Assembly (NCBI RefSeq): GCF_029873635.1 | Contig: NC_080419.1 | Coordinates: 70,995,097-71,059,096 of the forward strand | Length of the DNA stretch: 64,000 nt | Source of the DNA: Malania oleifera | Taxonomy: Eukaryota > Streptophyta > Magnoliopsida > Santalales > Ximeniaceae | Reading direction: 5' to 3' | Position numbers and translations under genes: made by a program | Shown: piece by piece, positions 22,670 to 33,691 of the stretch | Position numbering within the stretch: position 1 is the first letter of the stretch | Layout of the letters: the number at the start of each line of letters is the position of its first letter | Notes under the pieces: generated by a model | What the model was told of the DNA's origin: nothing | The model's database searches: none | The model's input: only the letters and a program-made list of their open reading frames with translations

Positions 22670-23469
22670 ATTGATTCTTCATAGAACCCTCTTAAGATAG
22701 AAAATGAAGTCTCCCTGCGGTTCCATCCATAAAGCCACTCTAAGATAACACCAATCTCCCTGCAGCTCTGTCCACAAAACTACCATAAGATAATACCAAT
22801 CTCTTTGCAGTTTTTTCCATGCGAATCAGAAAAACAAGACCTATATTGGCCGTACCCAAGACATTCATGTCAAAACCTTTCAATAGAGTTCCCAACTAAT
22901 CAGCCTCAGTCAAAGCCTTTCCAGCTAATGGCATGCCATTCACACACGACAGATACATTAATCCAAGACATCCTATCATCTTATCACCTTCTTCCAAACC
23001 AGAAGCCCCACCAACTCACCTGAGTAGTGATCTGATAGTGAACATGGGTCCACCGTGATTCTACTGGTTCTCTTGAGTTGAAACTCCCTATAATATGAAT
23101 TATTTCATCTCTACCCTGAGTCTACTGCCCCACCTGCATCACATGCCCATTCATACCATGATACTGTTGACCCGAGATAGAACTTCCCGCATTTCTGCCC
23201 TAAGTTCCTAACTCCACTTGCATAACATGATTGCTGCTACTGCAGTTTTTTGGCATTTGTTTCTCTTCCTTTACCTGACACTGTCCCATGACTTTATCAC
23301 CAAAAGTCAAGTCCTTGATCACTCGTTTGTTTGCTATAGGATCACCCAGCTTGCACCCACCTTCCTTATACCTCAGAAAAGTGTGCCGTCTAAACATTAC
23401 ACCAAGCCTAGATTCTCCATCACTAGAATAGTGCACCAGTGGACATCCACTCACAACTGAGTAGTCTAC
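22670..23469. other. Unassigned sequence with short tandem repeat
   Basis: Apart from the 45-bp repeat at 22710-22820, nothing coding is supported. Minus-strand ORFs (for example 23200-23454) have no recognisable motif. Confidence 0.4.
22710..22820. repeat. 45-bp tandem repeat, about 2.5 copies
   Basis: Units at 22710-22754 and 22755-22799 start TCTCCCTGC and end AAGATAAYACCAA. A third partial copy starts at 22800 (TCTCTTTGCAG). The units differ by roughly a quarter of their bases. Confidence 0.75.
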
Positions 23470-24870
23470 TGCAAAACGTGCCCATAATTTACCCGCAAAA
23501 CCTGAGTTTGTATAAATAATTTACTAATAAATAACTAAAATGAGATACCATGTAAAATATAATACTGTGTAACTCACACCTATGTGGCTTAAAATACATC
23601 TGTAATATTTGAGTTTTCTATTTAATCATACTGCTAGTATTATAATGTATCTGCTATGATTCTGTAAATCTGTATATATATACATAACTGTGAAAACTAC
23701 CTTGGAAATCTGTATGTCATGATTTAACCCCTCGTGACAGGGTTGTGTAGCCCATAGGCGAGACATAACTTTGGTTGGCCCACTAGGATAAGTCAGCTGA
23801 TACTCTATCAATTCTCAGTCCGACCTTACTACAATCCCTCCAAAGGCTCGGTACTAGCATCTCCCTTGTCAAACCGGCCACCTCTACCTAGAATATTAGG
23901 GAGCCTGCAATCCCTCCAAGGAATGGTTGACGAAAATCCACACACTATCTAAGATATGTGGTTGCACTCTGATATGAAATAGCTAACGACATCGTTCTCT
24001 GCTAACTAAATCTGACTGAAATAATTAATCAAACTGAAATATTTCATTAGGGTTTGATACTATATAATACTAATATATAATTATCTTATTATTTCATCAT
24101 GATTCCAAAATAACCATAACACTGTAAATCTGACATGTAAATACTATAATATCTGACTGAAATATCTGTATATCTGATCTGTATTATCTGACTGAATAAA
24201 GTATAATATCTGAGTGTTATGGTTTTGTAATTTTAGAAATTATGGTATTCTGTAAATACTGTAAAATATCTTTCTATTAAATATCTGTCTGTATAATATT
24301 TTTCTGTATATACATTGTAATTTATAATTCTTTAAAATTTGGTAAAATAAATTTATGTGCAAAAAATACTGTAAATCATGGTATTATGAAAAACTGTATA
24401 AACTATGTATTGAACAAATATCTACTCAGGCCACACAATTAATAAAACTCATATTATGAAATTTGTAAAACTGTATAATTTATACTCTGCATCTTAATAA
24501 ACAAATACTATAAATTATTGATAAAATTTCTGAATTTATTAGCATAACATATTTCCCTTATTTGGCTAACTGAACTCGCCTACTGATTCTAACTCATGCC
24601 CATGGCGTTCATAATTCCACAATCTTGAAATTACACACACACACACATCTAAGATTATACCTTCAATAATTCAATAATCAACCCAAAACACTCAAATAAG
24701 ACCCTTACCTCAGCTTTGGGATGGTACCCCAAAACCCCAAACTAAAATTCTGCTCCACCTACGTTGTAGAGAATCTTCCCAAGAATCCTGTGGTGGTTCC
24801 TGATAATTGAAACGAGGCTTAACCGAGCAGAATTTGTAGAGAGAAGGGGAGGGGTTTCGTGGGTTGTAAA

Positions 24871-24929
<59 letters not shown>

Positions 24930-25205
24930 ATTTGTTTTAAAAAAATATATAGCTCTTGGTTCTTTATAACTTTCAGCATTAGCCAGAAAATCGTTGCCAA
25001 TTTTATGTGCTTCTTAGAAAACTGTCACTGGTTTTCTATTAACCGACTCCAAATTACCGTTTACCTTTTCTGTCCCGCGATTAATACCCAAATCGTCACT
25101 AGTTTTCCGCCTCCTTCAAAAAACTGTCATTGGTTTCCTCTTGCCTTAGCCAAAAAAATCCATTTTCTCATTTCCTTTTATTATTTTATTTTTTAGGTCA
25201 CTACA
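23470..25205 (-). mobile_element. D: degraded gypsy LTR related to family A
   Basis: On the minus strand it begins TGTAGTGACC at 25205 (family A: TGTAACGACC). It has a CTATATAT TATA-like site, a CT/CA-rich leader (24871-24924), a GAGGTAAGGG donor-like site at about 24708, AAGGGAAATATG, and near 23690-23770 CACGAGGGGTTAAATCATG, which family A LTRs also carry at 27997-28015. The far end is unclear. Likely a solo LTR. Confidence 0.6.
24871..24924. repeat. Compound GT/GA microsatellite
   Basis: (GT)11 followed by (GA)16 in the leader region of the D LTR. Confidence 0.95.
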
Positions 25206-25371
25206 TCTTGATACCAAGATATAGTTGTCTGTAAATATAACATATACATGCTTACCTTATATGAATTAACTCATGTTACCATATATCCACCTTATATGAA
25301 TTAATCTAGGTGATCCATGTGTAAATACGTAACTTTTATGGATTAACCCATGTGATCCATGTGTTTAGACA

Positions 25372-25562
25372 TGTTAGAAATACTGAACAAGTATTATTGT
25401 ATTTCTTGTTTATAAGAGTATACATGGGTGCCTATTTATATAGGAGGCATGGAGTGCTATACAAGTAAATAGGAGTGTAGTACAAGTGCAGTACAAGTAA
25501 TAAGAGTATAGTACAAGTAAATAATGGTTGGGCTTCAGCCTAAAGCCAAATACATGTTAACA
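25372..25562 (-). repeat. K 3' LTR
   Basis: 191 bp with ends TGTTAGAAAT and TGTTAACA in plus orientation. A minus-strand TATA-like TATAAATA lies at 25433-25440. The adjoining GCCCCCTCAAACTCAA (25563-25578) is a minus-strand polypurine tract. Confidence 0.85.
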
Positions 25563-25574
25563 GCCCCCTCAAAC

Positions 25575-26599
25575 TCAAGGTGGGTGGGAGACCAGCTTGA
25601 GTTTGTCAACCAAAGCAAAATGATGTCCCTTAGGACGTGACTTGGTGAAGATATCTGCAAATTGATTTTTAGAAGGAACTGAGAAGAGCTTGAGAGCACC
25701 ATGGACAAGATGATAACGAATAAAATGACAATCAATCTCGATGTGTTTAGTTCGTTCATGGAAGACATCATTGTGAGCAATGTGAATGACACTTTGATTG
25801 TCACAATAAAGAGGAGTAGCAAAAAATGAGGACACACCTAAGTCCTTGAGAAACCATCATAGCCAAAGGAGCTCAGATGTGGTATCAACAAGGGCATGAT
25901 ATTTTGCTTCAGTACTAGAGCGGGCCACAAGGGTTTGTTTCCTACTTCGCCAAGAAATCAGAGAAGTTCTAAGAAGAAAAAAATAACTAGTTGTGGACCT
26001 GCTTTTAGTAGGATCTCCTGCCCAATCAGCATCAAAGAATGCACAGAGAACAAGCGGAGACTGAGCAGAGTAGAAAAGGCCATGGAAGAGAGTGCCCTTC
26101 AGATATCAAAGAATGCGTAGAATAGTAGCATATTGAGTCAAACGTGGAGCAGACAAATGCTGGCTCACCTGGTGAACAACATAGGAGATGTCTAGATGAG
26201 TGACAGTGATATAAACTAGGTTACCAACCAAGTATCTATAAAGAGAGGGATTAGACAATGATTTCCCCCCCCCACCCCCCTCTAAGGGAGTCAGATGCGC
26301 ATTAAGTTCAATTGGAGTGTCAAAAGTCTTGCTATCAGTGAGTCAAACTCAAGACAAGAGTTCAGATGCATAGCCTGAGAAACGTAAAGACCATCTGTGG
26401 AAAGAGTGATTTCAAGACCTAAAAAGTAGTTGATATGACCAAGATTTTTCATCTCAAACTGCTGACTTAAAAAATCCTTGAGTTCTTGAATGCCACTAAG
26501 GTCATCACTAGTTATAATCATATCATCCACATATAGGAGAATAAAAATTGTGCCTTTGTTAGTGTAATGAAGAAATAAGATAGAATCATAAGGACTGGC
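25575..26599 (-). pseudogene. K pol fragment: RT C-part and RNase H
   Basis: From 26599 leftward: SILFLHYTNKGTIFILL, the RT catalytic YVDDMIITSDD, FEMKNLGHINYFLGLEI, then LVGNLVYITVTHLDISYVV, DADWAGDPTKSRSTTSY, SSTEAKYHAL and, at 25835-25575, [33 protein letters not shown] and FADIFTK. This is the complete copia RT-RNase H C-terminal order. Catalytic D (DADWAG), E (TEAKY) and D (CDNQS) are visible. A few frame breaks and a stop after LLWL inactivate it. The cut at 26599 is the insertion point of gypsy array A. Confidence 0.88.
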
Positions 26600-26677
26600 T
26601 GTAACGACCCGAGTAATAATGGTATTTAAATAATAAAGAGGGAGGAAAATGAAGTCAGTAACAGAAGGAGGCAGCGT

Positions 26678-26918
26678 TCGTCGACGACATTGCATTTTGA
26701 ATATAATAACCCCAGAAATTTCCCTAGGCCTTGTTGATGAACACAGGGGATTCATTGACGAGGATTCTTCAAGACCACGTCGACGAGGTCCCGTCTTGTC
26801 GACGAGAAAATACCGAGAGAAGAATTTGGGCTACTCTGAATTTCGTCGACGAAGGGTAAGGCTCGTCGACGAAATTACTTAAGGACTCATCGATGAGATG
26901 ACGAGCCTCATCGACAAA
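26678..26918. promoter_or_regulatory. A LTR1 GTCGAC palindrome cluster
   Basis: About nine copies of TCGTCGACGA or 1-2 base variants in 240 bp, ending nine bases before the TATA box. Equivalent clusters lie at 33770-34010 and 40823-41063 in LTR2 and LTR3. Role unknown; the position suggests an upstream promoter element. Confidence 0.6.
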
Positions 26919-26926
26919 GCCCGTAA

Positions 26927-26935
26927 TATAAATAG
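26927..26935 (+). promoter_or_regulatory. A LTR1 TATA box
   Basis: TATAAATAG followed by CCCTAAAC. It is conserved at 34020-34027 and 41073-41080 in the other two LTRs. Confidence 0.7.
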
Positions 26936-28648
26936 CCCTAAACTAATTTTTAATTATAGAAATTTGCCGTAAACCCTCTCTCTCTCTCTCTACCCCTATG
27001 GCTCCTCCCTCTTCTCTCTTCGATTTCCGCCTCGTCAGTCACCGGATCAGCGATCTGAGGTCACCACAATGCTCCTGGCGAAGTTCTCTACAAGTTTGCC
27101 CGAGCGGATCGTCGGTGGAACGAAGTTGGAATTCATCCTAAATCTAGGGTAAGGTCTTTTATTCAGTTTTTGGCCTTCTGGAAGTTGTAGGAAATGATGT
27201 AGGCCAAGAAATATTGATGTTTTGTTATGAGATTTATGGTTTTGAGGGTGTTGAGTGGAGAACCCTGCGGGTGTAGGACCCATCTTAGTAGGAGGATTTT
27301 AGCAGGAGTCAGGTAAGGGAAATATGCTATGCTAGGCAATTTTTCTATGTTTCAGTATAAACTATATGTTTTTATGAGATGATTATTTACGATAGAAATT
27401 TATATAGGTTATCATTTATGTATAATATGTTTAAAATTACTGTGTGACTTGAGAATATGGGTATAGTAAAGAAACATGTTTTACAGTATTTTCAGGATTT
27501 AATTTATAGAATATAAAGCCAGTGATTATGTTTTATAGTAATTATAGTACCATGATTATACAGCGTATAGTACCATGATTATATAGTTTACAGTATCATG
27601 ATTATACAATTTCCAATGCCATGACTTACAGATTACAGTTCAGTTCAGAAATACAGTTGACACAGTACAGTTTATTTCATTGTCATAGTTAATACAGTTA
27701 TTTCAGAATAATGGTAAATCAGATAGTTGTATATAAAGATGTATTATATAGTATCGGTCCCTGTTGGACCATACAGTTATAGAGCATGGTACCGTAGCTA
27801 TATACAATTTACAAGGTGCAACAACCTATTCAGATAGTACGTGGTAGTAGGTCAATCGTATAGTGCCCTGATGTGGATGAGCTCCCCATCAGATATGGGT
27901 TGAGGAGGGCATATCAAATCGAGGGAGTATAGTGATTTACCCTGGTCGGCTAGCCAGGGTAGATCCTGCCTACGGGCCGCACAACCATGTCACGAGGGGT
28001 TAAATCATGACATATAGTTATCCACAGGGAAGTTTTCAGTTTATTATTATGTATATATAGATTTACAGAGTCAGAGAATATACTTATGTACATTAAAAGT
28101 ATTTTAAATAGTAACCTAAAATACTGATATGTTAAGCAACATGGAAATGGTGATGGTTTCTATTACTTGTACTATATTTACAGATCTAGTTATACATGAT
28201 TTTTTAGAAGCAAATTTTCATAATATTGTAACTCATTTGCCACACACTAGTAATAGCATATTTCGTCTTACTGAGCGTTGACTCATCCTAATTACTTTAA
28301 CATTTTTTAGGTGATCTAGGTAGGCGAACAGATCAGGCTCGTAGATAGAGGGGCCTTAGTATTGCCCTAATATTAGAGTGAGTATTTTGGGAGTATTTTT
28401 GTATAATCTTAGCCAGTTGAGGGTATTCTGGGGAAACAGTCATATATGTTTTTATTTCTGGAAATACTTTAGCACTCTCGTATTGTATATAATTTCATAT
28501 GGTTATGTTTACTTAATTTCTGCTTCTCGCTGCTTAGGTTGATGATTGGGTTTAATCCAGTTTGGTATCAGAGCATTTTAAATGTTATAGTATAAAAAAA
28601 ATAAATAAATAAAATAAAAACCCAGTTAAATAGTAGGTTGTTACAATT

Positions 28649-28660
28649 TGGTATCGAAGC
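28649..28660 (+). other. A unit 1 primer-binding site (decayed)
   Basis: TGGTATCGAAGC follows LTR1 after ATT; two bases differ from the initiator-Met site TGGTATCAGAGC. The downstream CTAGGTTG and TCTGTAGAC agree with the leader of family B and of the 9424 fragment, which identifies it as the true site. Equivalent sites are at 35736 (unit 2) and 45340 (unit 3). Confidence 0.75.
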
Positions 28661-28950
28661 CTAGGTTGCTAGGTTCTGTAGACTTTAGAGTGCAGCAGAA
28701 GCAATACCATAGTATAGGAAAAGGATTTGAAGTTTGTTTGGTTGTCTGGATACAGGATTTTCGTGGTGGTTTCTGTGTTTTTCCTGGGGTGACAATTTCA
28801 GGAAAACCATGGTGAACTATTGTCGGGTTGTGTGTCTAGGTGACAAAACTGGATATTGATTTAAGGTCAGGGAAGGTAATTAATTTTGAGTTGGTACAGG
28901 ATAGATCTGTATAGGAGATAAAGTGTTTAAGTGTGTTTCTTGTTTCCAAG

Positions 28951-29965
28951 ATGGACCCAAGAAGCAGTGGCACGAATGCTAGGGAGGATAGGCCAGGACC
29001 TTCTAGCATAGGTGAAGGAGATACCGATGCTGTGCTGCGTAGTGTCACTCAGCAGGTGATGGCTGAGATGGCCAAGAGCTCTAAGGAGTGTGGTCGTTCG
29101 ATCGAGCAGTTTACACGGATGAAGGCCCCATTTTTCACTGGAGGAGATGACCCAATTATAGCTGAGAATTGTGTCCAAGACATTGAAAAGACGTTGGTTG
29201 TGCTTCCTTGCACAGATGAGCAGAAGGTGGTGTTCTCGGTGTTCAAACTGACAGGGGAAACGAAGCGCTGGTTGAGATCAGTGCGTCTGATAGAGGAGCA
29301 GAGGCCGGTTCCAGTCCTAGTGACTTGGGATCGATTCAAGGAGTTGTTCTTCGAGCGATATTTCTCTGCTATCATTCGGAGTGCGAAAGTAGCAGAGTTT
29401 ATGCATCTGGTACAGGGACAGATGATCGTATCCCAGTACGCCACTTGATTTATCGAGTTGTCGTGTTTTGTTCCACATCAAGCACCTGATGAAGAGAAAA
29501 AGGTAAGGAAGTTTGAAGAGGGACTGAGGCAGAACTTGTTTGAGCAGGTGATTGGTTTCAGGGCTCAAACATTCACGGAGGTTGTAGATAGAGCTGCGAT
29601 CATTGAGAGTGGTATTTAGAGGAGTTTAGCAGCTCAGAGTTAAAGGAAGAGGCCAGCACCTCAGAGTTTTCAGGCTGGCTCCAGTAAAGGTCCATGGAGA
29701 GGAGGTCGTGATAAGGGATATCAGAGGCAAATGGCAGAACCTCGTGGGAATCAAGGTACACTGACCTACCTGGTGTGTCAGACGTGCGGGAGACATCATT
29801 TGGGGGAGTGCCGGGTAGGCAGAGGTCTATGTTATCATTGTGGGAGACCCAGCCACATGGTACGTGAATGCCCAGGTTAGCCAGACCAGGTCCCAGCTCC
29901 CAGGCCCTATCAGGAAGGACATCGGGCAGCTCAAGGAGGATACCAGGTGCCTCATGGTGGCCAGT
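28951..29965 (+). pseudogene. A unit 1 gag
   Basis: The start at 28951 gives MDPRSSGTNARED. The retrotransposon gag domain is visible as FTRMKAPFFTGGDDP, then VFKLTGETKRWLRS and FKELFFERYFSA, and later FIELSCF and KFEEGLRQNLFEQVIGF. Two zinc knuckles lie at about 29773-29876 (CQTCGRHHLGEC and CYHCGRPSHMVREC). Stops at 29446 (TGA), near 29617 (TAG after ESGI), near 29641 and near 29878 (TAG) break it. Comparison with units 2 and 3 shows the first came from a CGA codon and the second from CAG. Gag would form the capsid and bind RNA. Confidence 0.82.
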
Positions 29966-29973
29966 AGAGGAAT

Positions 29974-32900
29974 GTGGCCCTAGCGGGAGTATACGCTCTG
30001 ATGCCGAGTGATGCAGAGGCTACTATGGATGTGGTGACAGGTACATTTACTGTTTTATCATATCCAGTTATTGTTCTTTTTGACTCGGGTGCTACTCATT
30101 CTTTCATTTCTGCATCTTACGTTAAATTGTCTGAGAGTGAGACCCAGTCATTAGATATAAAGCTGTCAGTAGCTACACCATCAGGGTCAGTGATCAGATG
30201 TCAGAGGGTACTTAGAGGTTATCCAATAAAAAATTAGGGGAAAGTGTTACCAATTGATTTGATTGTATTTGATATGTGTAGGTTTGATATAATATTGAGC
30301 ATGGACTGGTTAGCTGCCAATCACGCCAGTATTGACTGTCATCAGAAAGAAGTAATTTTCAGACCCCCTGGAGAGCAGGAATTTAGATTCACTGGTTTTC
30401 GGGTGCGTGCTCCATCGCAACTGGTGTCAGCCGTGCATGCGAGTGGAATACTCTTGGATGGAGGTTAAGGGTTTATGGCATTTGTGAAAGATGTATTTGA
30501 AAATGTATTGAAGATTTATAGCACTCCAGTAGTACGAGAATTTTCAGATGTTTTTCCAGATGAGTTATTACCTAGATTGCCTCCTATGCGTGAGGTAGAT
30601 TTTCCTATAGATTTACCTTCAGGGATCGTGCCGATCTCTAAGGTTCCCTACCGTATGGCTCCAGATGAATTGGGAGAATTAAAGGAACAGTTGCAAGACT
30701 TGCTGAACAAGGGGTTTATATGACCATTGTATCGCCGTGGGGAGCTCTAGTGTTGTTTGTAAAGAATAAAGATGGGTCTGTGAGGATGTGTATCGATTAT
30801 AGAGAAATCAACAAGGTTACTATTAAGAATAGATATCCCCTACCCCGCATCGACGATCTGTTTGATCAGCTCCAAGGTACATGGGTATATTCCAAGATCG
30901 AGCTTAGATCCGTGTATCATCAAGTGAGAGTAAAAGCAGAGGACATCGCGAAGATAGCCTTTAGGACCATGTATGGGCACTACGAGTTCCTCGTTATGCC
31001 GTTTGGTATGACGAATGCCCCAGCCGTATTCGTTGACTTGATGAACAGTGTTTTCCACCAGTATCTAGATCGGTTTGTAGTAGTGTTCGTTGATGATATA
31101 CTGGTGTACTCGAGGAGTTTTGAGGATCATGAGGTGCATTTGAGGCAGGTGCTGCGGACACTTAGAAAGGAGAAGCTCTATGCTAAGTTTAGCAAGTGTG
31201 AATTCTGGCTTGGGAAAGTAGCTTTTTTAGGCCATGTGATCTCAGGGGATGACATTTCAGTGGATCCTAGCAAGATCGATGCGATGGTAAGTTGGGCCAG
31301 GCCAAGGAATGTACAAGAAGTTAGGAGTTTCTTAGGACTGGCAGGTTATTACCGTCGCTTTGTTGAGGGGTTTTCGGCTTTGTCAGGACCACTCACACGA
31401 TTGACTAGGAAAAATGCCAGATTTGTGTTGGATGAAGAATGTGAGTAAACCTTCCAGGAATTAAAGCAGCGTCTTGTCACAGCACCAGTACTGATGATTC
31501 CATCGAGGGGTGATGGTTATGTTATCTACAGTGATGCGTCTTTGAAAGGGCTTGATTGTGTACTGATGCAGCATGGTAGGGTAGTAGCATATGCGTCCAG
31601 GAAGTTGAAAGAATATGAAAAGAACTATCCTACTCATGATTTGGAATTGGCTGCGGTTGTACATGCACTGAAGATCTGGAGACATTACTTATATGGTGAG
31701 AAATGTGAAATATTTTCGGATCACAAGAGCCTAAAGTACTTCTTTATACAGGACAAGTTGAATATGCACCAGAGGAGATGGTTAGAACTCATTAAGGATT
31801 ACGACTGTACCATCAGTTACCACCTAGGTAAAGTAAATGTGGTAGCCGATGCACCGACTCGTAAATCAGAAAATACAACACAACTAGCCGTATTTATTCA
31901 GCACCCAATTCAGATGGACTTAGAAAGATTCGCTGTGGAATTAGTGGGGGATGATCCTCATGCACTTATTGCCTACCTGGTTGTACAACCCACATTATGT
32001 GAAAAGATTAAAGCTGCTGAGAGAGATGATCTAGAGTTAGTGGAGGTGCTTGTCAAAATACAGGATGGTCAAGGAGAGGAATTCAGCATTTCTGATGATG
32101 GGGCTTTGAGATTCCGCACTAGTTTGTGTGTGCCTACAGATGATAGCATCATGAGGACAATTCTAAATGAGGCACACAGATCTCTATATACTGTTCATCC
32201 TTGCAGTACAAAAATGTATAGAGATCTGTGGAAGTATTTTTGGTGGAGTGGTATGAAAAGGGAAATAGCAGAGTTTGTGCAGCAGTGTTTGATGTGCCAG
32301 CATGTTAAGGTTGAGCACCAAAGGTTGGCTGGTTAATTACAGCCACTTTTCATTCCTGAATGGAAGTAGGACCACGTATCCATGGATTTTTTTACTGGGT
32401 TACCACCAGTGCCACATGGTCAGAATGCCATTTGGGTGGTGGTTGATAGGTTGACGAAGACAACACACTTTCTACCCATTAAAGTTAGCTACCCTATGAA
32501 CAAGTTAGCAAAGATTTATATACAGGAGATTGTTCGACCCCATGGAATGCCGGTATCCGTACTCTCAGACTGTGACCCTCGTTTTACATCACGGTTTTGG
32601 AAGAGTCTGCAGAAGGCTTTGGGGACTCAGTTAGTAATCAGCACTGCTTTCTACCCTCAGACCGATGGTCAGACAGAGAGAAAAATTCGGGCATTAGAAG
32701 ATATGCTTCGTGCCTGTGGGCTACACTTTAGAGGTAGCTGGATTCAGTTTTTGCCGCTAGTTTAATTTGCTTATAATAACAGTTATCAAACTAGCATCGG
32801 CATGGCACCCTACGAGGCATTATAGGGTAGGAGATGCCGATCTCCTCTTTTATGGGATGAAGTAGGTGAAAGTCGAGTTTTGGGTCCAGAAATAATTCAA

Positions 32901-33428
32901 CAAGCGTGTGATAAAGTCCAACTTATTCGAGATAGGATCAGTGCAGTGCAGAGTCGGCAGAAAAGCTACGCTGATACTCGCCGTTGAGAACTGAAATTTG
33001 AAGTGGGTGATCATGTATTTCTGAGAATAACTCCATTGAAGGGGATCTTGAGATTTGGGAAGAAGGGTAAGTTGAACCCTTGGTTTATTGCCCCATTTGA
33101 GATACTTAAGAAGATTGGGTCAATAACCTATCAGTTAGCCTTACCGCCATCTTTATTTCGAGTTCATGACGTATTTCATGTTTCTATACTAAGGAAATAC
33201 GTCCCACATCCTTCCCATATCATCAGCCATGCAGAACTGGAAGTCAGTGAGGCTTTAGCATATGAAGAAGCTCTAGTACTGAGTTTAGATAGAAAAGAAC
33301 AAGAATTGCGCAGCAAGAAGATACCACTAGTAAAAGTTCTATGGAGAAACCATGCGATTGAAGAAGCATCATGGGAGCTTGAAGATGAAATCAGAAGGAA
33401 ATATCCCCATTTGTTCGATGAATTATAG
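29974..33428 (+). pseudogene. A unit 1 pol (PR-RT-RH-IN-chromodomain)
   Basis: Protease with VLFDSGATHSFIS (about 30070). RT begins after [12 protein letters not shown]; a one-base deletion near 30727 shifts frame, then [25 protein letters not shown] and catalytic FVDDILVYS (31086). RNase [27 protein letters not shown] and VVADA. Integrase: an H...H...CX2C finger (EAHRSLYTVH to CLMCQ), MDFFTGLPP, VLSDCDPRFTS and TDGQTERKIRALEDML, giving all three D, D, E residues. Last comes LRITPLKGILRFGKKGKL and a chromodomain-like tail LDRKEQELRSKKIPLVKV to KYPHLFDEL (stop 33428). Stops at 30238, 31446, 32335, 32763, 32823 and 32985 plus the shift kill it. It is the best-preserved copy of the family here. 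Confidence 0.85.
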
Positions 33429-33560
33429 TATTGATGTATATGCTAGGATGGTAATTTTATTTTGTTGAGTCCAGTGTAATTGTAATGTAGAGCATAGGTT
33501 AGGTAGTATTTTGGTTTTAGGGTAAATTTTTTTTTATGGCCGTAATCTCCCAGAACTACC

Positions 33561-33596
33561 TATGTAACCACGATATTCTTCCGCCATAAGTGAGGG
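33561..33596 (+). other. A unit 1 conserved 3' block with small stem
   Basis: Copy of the block described at 40613-40648, with a few substitutions (CGATATTCTTCC in place of CGGTATTCCTCC). It includes the stem arm GTGAGGG. Confidence 0.5.
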
Positions 33597-33671
33597 AAGG
33601 TAATAAAATAAGTAGACCATTTTCCTTTATGGGATGATAGAAGGAAATATAGATAGTAAATTTCTTTGGAC

Positions 33672-33691
33672 AAAATTTTATGAGGAGAGAA
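33672..33691 (+). other. A unit 1 polypurine tract
   Basis: A purine-rich GAGGAGAGAA abuts LTR2. The unit 2 equivalent (40733-40745) is AAGGAGGGGAGAA, preceded by the hallmark TTTCGAGGACGAAATTTT. Confidence 0.7.

Larger units (their letters stand above)
26600..28645 (+). repeat. A LTR1
   Basis: 2,046 bp from TGTAACG to TTACA. In order: GTCGAC palindrome cluster (26678-26918), TATAAATA (26927-26935), CT-rich leader, donor-like GTAAGG sites (27149, 27313), an 8-bp-arm inverted repeat TACCCTGG/CCAGGGTA (27938-27961), the CTTACTGAG box (28267-28288), a T-rich acceptor (28310), an internal primer-site copy (28563-28574) and an A-rich tail. The left edge cuts K RT without extra sequence. Confidence 0.85.

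Noticed and set aside
23200-23454. Overlapping ORFs on both strands
   Set aside because: No motif, no splice or promoter context and no similarity recognised. They lie beside a degraded LTR, most likely chance.
26291-26755. 154-codon minus-strand ORF as one copia protein
   Set aside because: Its first part is the antisense of the A LTR1 start; only the part below 26599 is copia RT.
26678-26918. Regular short repeats resembling a CRISPR array
   Set aside because: Repeats are 10-bp degenerate palindromes with irregular spacing inside a plant LTR U3. There are no constant-length spacers and no cas genes.
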